From Streptomyces montanisoli (GTDB lineage: Bacteria > Actinomycetota > Actinomycetes > Streptomycetales > Streptomycetaceae): DNA of 38,668 nucleotides. Location of the stretch: the NCBI RefSeq assembly GCF_017813245.1, contig NZ_JAGIQL010000054.1, positions 1 to 38,668 on the forward strand, written 5' to 3'. Positions 8,013-14,759 of this stretch are shown in pieces. The position numbers and the translations under genes were made by a program. The notes under the pieces were generated by a model. It saw only the letters and a list, made by a program, of their open reading frames with translations. It was not told the origin of the DNA and did not search any database. The first letter of the stretch is position 1. Every line of letters begins with the position of its first letter.

Positions 8013-8761
8013 TCGGCCTCGTACTCGCAGCCGGCGCCGGACGGCGCCTGCGCCCGTACACGGACACCCTTCCGAAGGCCCTCGTGCCCGTGGACCCCGA
8101 GGGCGCGGGCACCACCACGGTGCTCGACATCGCGCTCGGCAACTTCGCCGCCGTCGGCCTCACCGAGGTGGCCGTCGTCGTCGGCTACCGCAAGGAGGCC
8201 GTGTACGCGCGCAGGGCGGAGCTGGAGTCCCGCTACGGCCTGCGCATCACCCTTGTCGACAACGACAAGGCCGAGGAGTGGAACAACGCCTACTCCCTGT
8301 GGTGCGCCCGCGACATCATCAAGCAGGGCGTGATCCTCGCCAACGGCGACACGGTCCACCCCGTCTCCGTCGAGCAGGACCTGCTGAAGGCGCGCGGCTC
8401 AGGACGCCGCATCATCCTGGCCCTCGACACGGTCAAGGACCTGGCGGACGAGGAGATGAAGGTCGTCTGCGACGGCCCCTCGGCCGGCGTCCGCAGGATC
8501 ACCAAGCTGATGGACCCCGCGGAGGCGACGGGCGAGTACATCGGGGTCACGCTGATCGAGCCGGAGGCGGCCGACGACCTCGCGGACGCCCTGAAGGCCA
8601 CCTGGGAGCGTGACCCGCAGCTCTACTACGAGGACGGCTACCAGGAGCTCGTCGACCGCGGGGCCACCGTGCACGTCTCGCCCATCGGCGACATCCCCTG
8701 GGTCGAGATCGACAACCACGAGGACCTCGCGAAGGGACGGACGATCGCGTGCCGGTACTGA
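8009..8761 (+). CDS. LicC-like sugar/alcohol-phosphate cytidylyltransferase
   Basis: A 250-aa nucleotidyltransferase. Seen: the N-terminal nucleotide-binding signature LVLAAGAGRRLRPYTDTLPKAL (positions 4-25), the metal-binding ANGDTVHP segment, and the EEWNNAYSLWCARD stretch typical of phosphocholine/inositol-phosphate cytidylyltransferases. It probably activates an alcohol phosphate with CTP. The neighbouring glycerol-1-phosphate dehydrogenase makes G1P the natural candidate substrate (inference), giving a CDP-glycerol-type donor for the two CDP-alcohol phosphotransferases. ATG 8009 overlaps the previous stop (ATGA) with GAAGGAGAG upstream. The 3' end overlaps the next gene by 13 bp, so expression is translationally coupled. 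Phosphocholine specificity is possible but nothing else here supports choline metabolism. Confidence 0.85.
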   Translation: MIGLVLAAGAGRRLRPYTDTLPKALVPVDPEGAGTTTVLDIALGNFAAVGLTEVAVVVGYRKEAVYARRAELESRYGLRITLVDNDKAEEWNNAYSLWCARDIIKQGVILANGDTVHPVSVEQDLLKARGSGRRIILALDTVKDLADEEMKVVCDGPSAGVRRITKLMDPAEATGEYIGVTLIEPEAADDLADALKATWERDPQLYYEDGYQELVDRGATVHVSPIGDIPWVEIDNHEDLAKGRTIACRY

Positions 8762-9810
8762 CGCGGCTGATTCCCTCCCCGCTGGTCGTCGACATCAGCC
8801 GCGGGGCGCTCGACGGGCTCGCCGCCCTCCTCGCCGACCAGCGGATCTCCGCTTCGGGCCGGCTCGCGTTCGCCATCAGCGGCGGCTCGGGCCAGGTACT
8901 GCGCGCCCGCCTCGAGCCCGCGCTGCCGGGCGCCGACTGGTACGAGGTCGCGGACGGCACGATCGACTCGGCCGTGCGGCTCGCCGACGGCATCAAGGGC
9001 CGCCGCTACGACGCCGTGGTCGGCCTCGGCGGCGGCAAGATCATCGACGTCACCAAGTACGCGGCGGCCCGCGTCGGCCTGCCCATGGCCGCCGTCGCCA
9101 CCAACCTTTCGCACGACGGGCTCTGCTCGCCGGTCGCCACGCTCGACAACGACAACGGCCGCGGCTCCTACGGCGTGCCCACCCCGATAGCGGTCGTCAT
9201 CGACCTCGACGTGATCCGCGAGGCGCCCGCGCGCTTCGTGCGCTCCGGCATCGGCGACGCGATCTCCAACCTGTCGTCCCTCGCGGACTGGGAGCTGTCC
9301 CGCACCGTCACAGGCGAGCCGGTCGACGGGCTCGCCGCCGCCATGGCCAGGCAGGCGGGCGAGGCGGTGCTGCGCCACCCCGGCGGCGTGGCGGACGACG
9401 ACTTCCTGACCGTGCTCGCCGAGGCGCTCGTCCTCACCGGCATCGCCATGTCCATCAGCGGCGACACCAGGCCCTCATCGGGGGCCTGCCACGAGATCAG
9501 CCACGCCTTCGACCTGCTCTACCCGAAGCGCCGCGCGCTCCACGGCGAGCAGGTCGGCATGGGCGCGGCCTTCGCCATGCACCTGCGGGGCGCGCGCGAG
9601 GAGGCGCAGGCGTTCGCCCGCGTGCTGAGCCGCCACGGGCTGCCGGTGCTGCCCGAGGAGATCGGCTTCACGGTGGACGAGTTCGTGCGGGCCGTGGAGT
9701 ACGCGCCGCAGACGAGGCCGGGGCGGTTCACGATCCTCGAACACCTCGACCTGTCCGCCGACCGGATCAGGGACGCCTACGCCGACCATGCCAAGACCAT
9801 CCGCGGCTGA
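8749..9810 (+). CDS. Archaeal-type sn-glycerol-1-phosphate dehydrogenase (EgsA-like)
   Basis: A 353-aa iron-type alcohol dehydrogenase fold. Hallmarks of archaeal G1P dehydrogenase are visible: GLGGGKIIDVTK (92-103) for NAD(P), NLSHDGLCSPVA (119-130), PIAVVIDLDVI (136-146 region) and RSGIGDAISN with metal ligand D150. TRPSSGACHEISHAFD (H248/H252) and LHGEQVGMG (H265) complete the metal site. Known role: NAD(P)H-dependent reduction of DHAP to sn-glycerol-1-phosphate, the enantiomer used in archaeal lipids and by bacterial AraM. No geranylgeranylglyceryl-phosphate synthase is encoded nearby. Its place between a cytidylyltransferase and a CDP-alcohol phosphotransferase suggests G1P is activated with CTP. 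GTG 8749 overlaps the preceding gene by 13 bp; it overlaps the following gene by 23 bp. Confidence 0.88.
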   Translation: MPVLTRLIPSPLVVDISRGALDGLAALLADQRISASGRLAFAISGGSGQVLRARLEPALPGADWYEVADGTIDSAVRLADGIKGRRYDAVVGLGGGKIIDVTKYAAARVGLPMAAVATNLSHDGLCSPVATLDNDNGRGSYGVPTPIAVVIDLDVIREAPARFVRSGIGDAISNLSSLADWELSRTVTGEPVDGLAAAMARQAGEAVLRHPGGVADDDFLTVLAEALVLTGIAMSISGDTRPSSGACHEISHAFDLLYPKRRALHGEQVGMGAAFAMHLRGAREEAQAFARVLSRHGLPVLPEEIGFTVDEFVRAVEYAPQTRPGRFTILEHLDLSADRIRDAYADHAKTIRG

Positions 9811-10582
9811 ACTGCGTCCGGTCGTCCACCCGGAGGGGGTGAAGGACCGGCGCAGCGGCGAGCACTGGGCTGGGCGCCTGTACATGCGCGAGGTCTCGCT
9901 CCGCCTCGACCCGTACCTGGTCAACACGCGCGTCTCGCCCAACCAGCTCACCTGCCTCATGGTGGTGGCGGGCGTCGCGGGCGGCGCCGTGCTCCTGGTG
10001 CCCGGGATTCTGGGCGCGGCGGGCGCGGTGGTGCTCTTCCAGGTCTACCTGCTGCTCGACTGCGTCGACGGCGAGGTCGCCAGGTGGCGCGGCCAGACGT
10101 CCGTCACCGGCGTCTACCTCGACAGGATCGGCCACTACCTGTGCGAGGCGTCCCTCCTCGTCGGCTTCGGCCTGCGCGGTGCCGACGTGTTCCACCAGGC
10201 GGGACCCGCGGCGGGGTGGCTGTGGGCCTTCCTCGGCACGCTGACCGCGCTCGGCGCGATCCTGATCAAGGCCGAGACCGATCTGGTGGACGTGGCCAGG
10301 CAGCGCGGCGGACTCGCCGCCGCCGGGGACGAGGCGTCCGCGCCCCGCTCGACGCGGCTCGCGCTCGCCAGGCGGGCCGCCGCGGCGCTCGGGTTCCACC
10401 GGCTGGTGGGCGGCATCGAGGCCGGCCTGTTCATCCTGCTCATGGCGATCCTCGACCTGTGCGTGCCGGCCGGTGGGGACCTGTTCTTCACCCGGCTCGG
10501 CGTCGCGGTGCTCGCCGCCGTCGCCGTGGTGCAGACACTGCTCCACCTGGTGTCGGTCCTCGCGTCGAGCCGGCTGCGATAA
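9788..10582 (+). CDS. CDP-alcohol phosphotransferase with Asp-to-His change at the last motif position
   Basis: A 264-aa integral membrane protein of about six helices. The signature region reads LDCVDGEVARW ... GVYLDRIGHY: D-x2-D-G-x2-A-R is intact and the third Asp (GxxxD) is present. The fourth Asp, generally considered the catalytic base, is replaced by His. It follows and overlaps the G1P dehydrogenase gene and belongs to the same operon. Expected activity: transfer of a phospho-alcohol from a CDP donor to a lipid or polyol acceptor in the membrane; the His change suggests an altered acceptor or mechanism. It is shorter than the fusion paralogue at 6138 and lacks the extra domains. Confidence 0.87.
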   Translation: MPRPSAAELRPVVHPEGVKDRRSGEHWAGRLYMREVSLRLDPYLVNTRVSPNQLTCLMVVAGVAGGAVLLVPGILGAAGAVVLFQVYLLLDCVDGEVARWRGQTSVTGVYLDRIGHYLCEASLLVGFGLRGADVFHQAGPAAGWLWAFLGTLTALGAILIKAETDLVDVARQRGGLAAAGDEASAPRSTRLALARRAAAALGFHRLVGGIEAGLFILLMAILDLCVPAGGDLFFTRLGVAVLAAVAVVQTLLHLVSVLASSRLR

Positions 10583-10736
10583 CGCATCCTTGGAGCGTGA
10601 GCACCCGGCGCGGCGGGCAGGCGCCGGACGAAGCGGGCAGCGCCCGACGGACACGGGAGTACGGAACGCGGTGGCAAGTGCGGAAGGCGACGGGGGCGGC
10701 CGGCCCCGGGCCGGGAAAGCGGAAGGCGGTGCGACC

Positions 10737-11636
10737 ATGACGGGCGCGACGCCGTCCCTCGGCGACGGGCCGGTCCCGGCGGAGCTCGCCGCGCGGTACG
10801 GCCTCTCGGTGAGCGGTGCGAGGCCCGGGCTCGCCACGTACACGCGCCTGCTGTGGGGGAGGCGCCACTTCATCGTGGCGTTCAGCACGGCGAAGCTGAC
10901 CGCGCAGTACAGCCAGGCGAAACTGGGCCAGGTGTGGCAGGTGGCGACGCCGCTGCTCAACGCGTGCGTCTACTACCTCGTCTTCGGCATCCTCCTCGGC
11001 ACGAGGCGAGGCATCCCCCACGACGTCTTCGTCCCCTTCCTCGTGACCGGCGTCTTCATCTTCACGTTCACGCAGAGCTCCGTGACGGCCGGCGTACGGG
11101 CGATCTCCGGCAACCTCGGTCTGGTGCGGGCGCTGCACTTCCCGCGGGCCGCGCTTCCGGTGTCGATCGCGATCCAGCAGCTCCAGCAGCTGCTGTACTC
11201 GATGGTCATCCTCGTGGCCACGGCGCTCGTGTTCGGCAGCTATCCGTCGCCGCGCTGGGTCCTGGTGGTGCCCGTGCTGGCCATCCAGTTCACCTTCAAC
11301 GTCGGCATCACGATGGTGATGGCACGGCTGGGCAGCAAGACGCCCGACCTCGCGCAGCTGACGCCGTTCGTGATGCGGACGTGGATGTACGCGTCGGGCG
11401 TCATGTACTCGATCCCCGTCATGCTCCAGGGCAAGCCGGACTGGATCAAGATCGCACTGCAGCACAACCCGCTGGCCATCTACATGGACCTGATGCGCTA
11501 CGCGCTGATCCGCGGATACGGTGCTGAGAACCTGCCGGCGCACGTCTGGCTGTTCGCCCTGGCGTGGGCGCTGCTCCTGGGCGTCGCGGGCTACATTTAC
11601 TTCTGGAAGGCTGAGGAGCAGTACGGTCGTGGCTGA
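10737..11636 (+). CDS. ABC-2 type polysaccharide/teichoic-acid exporter permease (TagG-like)
   Basis: A 299-aa permease with six predicted helices. Seen: a cytosolic N-terminus, the typical QYSQAKLGQVWQVATPLLNACVYYLVF entry into TM1 (split by the family's conserved LGxxW), and a C-terminal QHNPLAIYMDLMRYAL motif before the last helix, as in exporters of O-antigen, teichoic acid and capsule. It forms a transporter with the ATPase encoded immediately downstream (8-bp overlap). ATG 10737 has GGAAGG about 10 nt upstream; in-frame GTG 10671 is an alternative that adds 22 residues of low-complexity sequence. Context points to export of the product made by the upstream CDP-alcohol phosphotransferases. 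Confidence 0.9.
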   Translation: MTGATPSLGDGPVPAELAARYGLSVSGARPGLATYTRLLWGRRHFIVAFSTAKLTAQYSQAKLGQVWQVATPLLNACVYYLVFGILLGTRRGIPHDVFVPFLVTGVFIFTFTQSSVTAGVRAISGNLGLVRALHFPRAALPVSIAIQQLQQLLYSMVILVATALVFGSYPSPRWVLVVPVLAIQFTFNVGITMVMARLGSKTPDLAQLTPFVMRTWMYASGVMYSIPVMLQGKPDWIKIALQHNPLAIYMDLMRYALIRGYGAENLPAHVWLFALAWALLLGVAGYIYFWKAEEQYGRG

Positions 11637-12429
11637 CATCTCTCTGGACAAGCCGGAAGCGGGCGACCGCATCCCCACCGTCATCGCCGATGACGTCCAC
11701 ATCGTGTACCGCGTGAACGGCGGCAGCCGGGGCAAGGGCAGCGCGACGGCGGCCCTGAGCCGGATCATGCGCCGCGGCGGCGGCGAGTCCCGCGGGGTGC
11801 GCAAGGTGCACGCCGTGCGCGGTGTCACGTTCACCGCGTACCGCGGCGAGGCCATCGGGCTCATCGGTTCGAACGGTTCGGGCAAGTCCACGCTGCTGCG
11901 CGCGATCGCGGGGCTGCTGCCCGCGGAGAAGGGCAGGGTCTACACCGACGGCCAGCCGTCGCTGCTCGGCGTGAACGCGGCCCTCATGAACGACCTCACG
12001 GGCGAGCGCAATGTGATCCTCGGCGGCCTGGCCATGGGCATGTCCCGGGAAGAGGTCAAGGAGCGGTACCAGGAGATCGTGGACTTTTCCGGCATCAATG
12101 AGAAGGGCGACTTCATCACCCTTCCGATGCGTACCTACTCCTCCGGTATGGCGGCACGGCTCCGCTTCTCCATCGCGGCGGCGAAGAACCACGATGTGCT
12201 GATGATCGACGAGGCTCTCGCCACCGGCGACCAGAAGTTCCGGGTCCGCTCCGAGGAACGCATCAGGGAACTCCGCAAGGAGGCCGGCACCGTGTTCCTC
12301 GTCAGCCACAGCAACAAGTCGATCAGGGACACCTGCGACCGGGTGCTGTGGCTGGAGAAGGGGGAGCTGCTGATGGACGGGCCCACCGAAGAGGTGCTGC
12401 GCGCCTACGAGAAGGAGAGCGGCAAGTAG
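11629..12429 (+). CDS. ABC exporter ATPase (TagH/Wzt-like)
   Basis: A 266-aa ATPase. Walker A GSNGSGKST at 80-88, signature TYSSGMAARLRFS, Walker B VLMIDEALATGD, and H-loop FLVSHS are all intact. The signature SSGMxARL and DEALATGD are those of the polysaccharide/teichoic-acid exporter subfamily. It has no C-terminal carbohydrate-binding extension, unlike some Wzt proteins. GTG 11629 lies inside the permease reading frame's last codons, with GAGGAG upstream, so the two subunits are coupled. It is the last gene of the operon; a short GC-rich repeat (CCGCAC/GTGCGG) right after the stop could be a weak terminator. Confidence 0.9.
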   Translation: MADISLDKPEAGDRIPTVIADDVHIVYRVNGGSRGKGSATAALSRIMRRGGGESRGVRKVHAVRGVTFTAYRGEAIGLIGSNGSGKSTLLRAIAGLLPAEKGRVYTDGQPSLLGVNAALMNDLTGERNVILGGLAMGMSREEVKERYQEIVDFSGINEKGDFITLPMRTYSSGMAARLRFSIAAAKNHDVLMIDEALATGDQKFRVRSEERIRELRKEAGTVFLVSHSNKSIRDTCDRVLWLEKGELLMDGPTEEVLRAYEKESGK

Positions 12430-12710
12430 CCGGGCCGCACAGTGCGGGCGCGGCCGCGGTGCAACGTCAAGGACGGGTCAATTCCGCTGCCCAGGGGAAG
12501 TGTTGGGCGGATCGCAGCGTTGTTGTAATGCGCGCAACACCCCCCGCGCGCCTCTTGCCGTTGTACAACGTAAGCTGTGCGGGTTCTGAATTAGCGGCAA
12601 GTGGGGTGATTCCCCCTGAGTACCTCACCTGCCCCAGTGGTCATTGCTCGGGAGGGCGGGCGGCGTGTCCGAAATGGGATGTATTCGGTCGGCAGTGTAG
12701 AACGGGAGAT
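12430..12710 (+). promoter_or_regulatory. Intergenic region expected to hold the hopanoid operon promoter
   Basis: About 280 bp with distinctly lower GC than its surroundings. A possible promoter is TGTTGG (12501-12506), 17 nt, TGTAAT (12524-12529). Further features: a palindromic TTGTACAA at 12561-12568, an inverted repeat CTTGCCG (12554-12560) / CGGCAAG (12595-12601), and CCGAA/TTCGG arms near 12671-12690. None can be assigned to a named regulator from sequence alone. Confidence 0.35.
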
Positions 12711-12782
12711 ATGACGGATATGACGGAAAATCTCCGGCTCTGCGAGGATTACGCCGTCCCCCGATTGGGAACTCCGCAGTGA
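12711..12782 (+). CDS. 23-aa leader ORF overlapping the hpnC start
   Basis: A short frame from ATG 12711 (or ATG 12720, 20 aa) reads MTDMTENLRLCEDY... and stops at TGA 12780-12782, whose last base is the A of the hpnC ATG (TGATG). GGGAG lies at 12704-12708. hpnC itself has no clear Shine-Dalgarno sequence, so its translation may depend on ribosomes finishing this ORF. No known family is recognised; it could equally be a chance frame. Confidence 0.4.
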   Translation: MTDMTENLRLCEDYAVPRLGTPQ

Positions 12783-13699
12783 TGGCTACCCGGCAGGGGC
12801 GAACCGACGCCTCCTCGCGCGACACGCTGGACAAGGCCGCGGACGAGAATTTCCCCGTAGCCCCGTTTTTCCTGCCGCGCGCATGGCGCGACGACCTCAT
12901 GGCCGTGTACGGCTTCTCCCGACTCGTCGACGACATCGGCGACGGCGACCTCGCGCCCGGCGGCGCCGACGCCCGCCACCTCGGCGTGGACCCGGCACGC
13001 GCCGGCGACCGCGTCGCCATGCTCGACGCGTTCGAGGCCGACCTGCACAAGGTGTTCGACCCGGCGGGCCCCGGCCCGGGGCACCCGCTGCTGCGCGCCC
13101 TGGTACCGACCGTGCGGCGCTGCTCCCTGACGCCCGAGCCGTTCCTCGGCCTCATCGGCGCCAACCGCCAGGACCAGCTCGTGCGGCGGTACGAGACCTA
13201 CGACGACCTGCTCGCCTACTGCGAGCTCTCGGCCAACCCGGTGGGCCGCCTCGTGCTGGCGATCACCGGCACCGCGACACCCGAGCGCGTGCGGCGCTCC
13301 GACGCCGTGTGCACCGCGCTCCAGATCGTCGAACACCTCCAGGACGTCGCGGAGGACCTGGGCAGGGACCGCGTGTACCTGCCGGCCGAGGACATGAAGC
13401 GGTTCCTGGTCGGCGAGCAGGACCTCGCCGCCGCGACGGCGAACGCCTCGGTGCGTACGCTGATCGCGTTCGAGGCCGAGCGCGCGCGGGACCTGCTGGA
13501 GCAGGGCGTCCCCCTGGTGGGTAGCGTCCACGGCAGACTCCGGCTGCTGCTCGCCGGATTCGTGGCCGGAGGGCGCGCCGCCCTCGCTTCGATCGCGGCC
13601 GCCGGGCACGATGTGCTCCCCGGACCGCCCAAACCCACCAAGGCGCGGCTGCTGCGCGAGGTGGGCGCTGTCTTGCGAAGTGCGCACAGAGAGGGGTGA
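12782..13699 (+). CDS. hpnC: Hydroxysqualene synthase HpnC (squalene/phytoene synthase family)
   Basis: A 305-aa trans-prenyl condensing enzyme of the squalene/phytoene synthase family. Seen: the first Asp-rich motif VDDIGDGD (49-56), a second region EHLQDVAEDLGRDRVYLP, and the all-helical family pattern. In the HpnCDE route this enzyme converts presqualene diphosphate to hydroxysqualene; assignment as HpnC rather than HpnD rests on gene order (first of the pair) and the YGFSRLVDDIGDG signature. ATG 12782 is preferred over the adjoining GTG 12779 because it overlaps the leader ORF stop. Its stop overlaps the upstream part of hpnD. Confidence 0.93.
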   Translation: MATRQGRTDASSRDTLDKAADENFPVAPFFLPRAWRDDLMAVYGFSRLVDDIGDGDLAPGGADARHLGVDPARAGDRVAMLDAFEADLHKVFDPAGPGPGHPLLRALVPTVRRCSLTPEPFLGLIGANRQDQLVRRYETYDDLLAYCELSANPVGRLVLAITGTATPERVRRSDAVCTALQIVEHLQDVAEDLGRDRVYLPAEDMKRFLVGEQDLAAATANASVRTLIAFEAERARDLLEQGVPLVGSVHGRLRLLLAGFVAGGRAALASIAAAGHDVLPGPPKPTKARLLREVGAVLRSAHREG

Positions 13700-13725
13700 G
13701 CCGGAACGTGGAGGGACAGACACCC

Positions 13726-14643
13726 ATGTCCGCGCCGGTACAGGCGGCCTATCGGTACTGCGAGGCCGTGACCGGGCAGCAGGCCCGTAATTTCGCCTAC
13801 GGCATCAGACTGCTGCCCGCCGGCAAACGGCAGGCCATGTCCGCGCTGTACGCACTCTCCCGCCGGGTCGACGACATCGGTGACGGGACGCTCGACACCG
13901 CGACGAAAGAGGCCAGGCTGAAGGAGACGCGCGTCCTCCTCGACCGGGTGCGCAAGAACGCCGTCGAGGAGGACGACACCGACCCCGTCGCCGTGGCCCT
14001 CAGCGACACGGCACGCCGCTTCCCGATCCCCATCGACGCACTCGACGAGCTCATCGACGGCGTCCTGATGGACGTGCACGGCGAGACCTACGAGACATGG
14101 GACGAACTGCGCGTCTACTGCCGTTGTGTCGCCGGCGCCATCGGGCGGCTCTCGCTCGGTGTGTTCGACTCCGGCGCCGCGCTGCGCTCCGAACGCGCCT
14201 TCGAGTACGCGGACACGCTCGGCCTCGCCCTGCAACTCACGAACATCCTCAGGGACGTACGGGAGGACGCCGGCAACGGCCGCACGTACCTCCCCGCCGA
14301 GGACCTCGCCAAATTCGGCTGCGCGGACGGTTTCCACAGCTCCACGCCCCCGGCGGGCTCCGACTTCGCGGGACTCGTGCACTTCGAGGCGCGCCGCGCG
14401 CGCACGCTCTTCGCCGAGGGCTACCGGCTGCTGCCGCTGCTCGACCGCCGCAGCGGAGCGTGCGTCGCCGCCATGGCGGGCATCTACCGGCGCCTGCTCG
14501 ACCGGATCGAACGCGACCCGGAAGCGGTACTGAGGGGGCGGGTGTCACTTCCGGGACGTGAGAAGGCGTATGTTGCCGTGCGCGGGCTCTCGGGTCTCGA
14601 CGCCCGCCACATCTCACGACGGACCAGCAGGGGGCGCGGCTGA
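13726..14643 (+). CDS. hpnD: Presqualene diphosphate synthase HpnD
   Basis: A 305-aa squalene/phytoene synthase family enzyme that couples two FPP molecules to presqualene diphosphate. Seen: first Asp motif RRVDDIGDG (47-54) and second motif LTNILRDVREDAGNGRTYLP, which is the canonical DxxED-type site. ATG 13726 is chosen because GGAGGG (13710-13715) is 10 nt upstream; GTG 13696 in frame overlaps the hpnC stop (GTGA) and would add 10 residues, so it remains an alternative. The stop TGA (14641-14643) overlaps the ATG of the small ORF that follows. Confidence 0.93.
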   Translation: MSAPVQAAYRYCEAVTGQQARNFAYGIRLLPAGKRQAMSALYALSRRVDDIGDGTLDTATKEARLKETRVLLDRVRKNAVEEDDTDPVAVALSDTARRFPIPIDALDELIDGVLMDVHGETYETWDELRVYCRCVAGAIGRLSLGVFDSGAALRSERAFEYADTLGLALQLTNILRDVREDAGNGRTYLPAEDLAKFGCADGFHSSTPPAGSDFAGLVHFEARRARTLFAEGYRLLPLLDRRSGACVAAMAGIYRRLLDRIERDPEAVLRGRVSLPGREKAYVAVRGLSGLDARHISRRTSRGRG

Positions 14644-14759
14644 TGCGGCACATCGCCGATGGCTCGCGCCCGTATGCCCAGCGCCTCACCCGCACGGCAA
14701 CCCCCGCGCACCCGGCCGCGTCCTTCCTGCGCGTGACCGTACGAGGGGAGCCCGGATGA
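14643..14759 (+). CDS. 38-aa small protein bridging hpnD and hpnE
   Basis: ATG 14643 overlaps the hpnD stop (TGATG), and its TGA (14757-14759) overlaps the hpnE start (ATGA). The frame therefore fills the gap between the two genes exactly, with stop/start overlaps at both ends. The product is basic, Arg-rich (begins MRHIADGSRPYAQRL) with no signal peptide or transmembrane helix. In S. coelicolor I recall a small hypothetical gene at the same position, and a Streptomyces small-protein family (DUF6380) that may be this one; neither was checked. It could be a real small protein or only a device to keep ribosomes flowing to hpnE. Confidence 0.65.
   Translation: MRHIADGSRPYAQRLTRTATPAHPAASFLRVTVRGEPG

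Noticed and set aside
8009..8761. Assignment of the cytidylyltransferase to choline metabolism
   Set aside because: Only general LicC-like motifs are visible and no choline kinase or transporter is nearby; the G1P dehydrogenase next door is a better guide.
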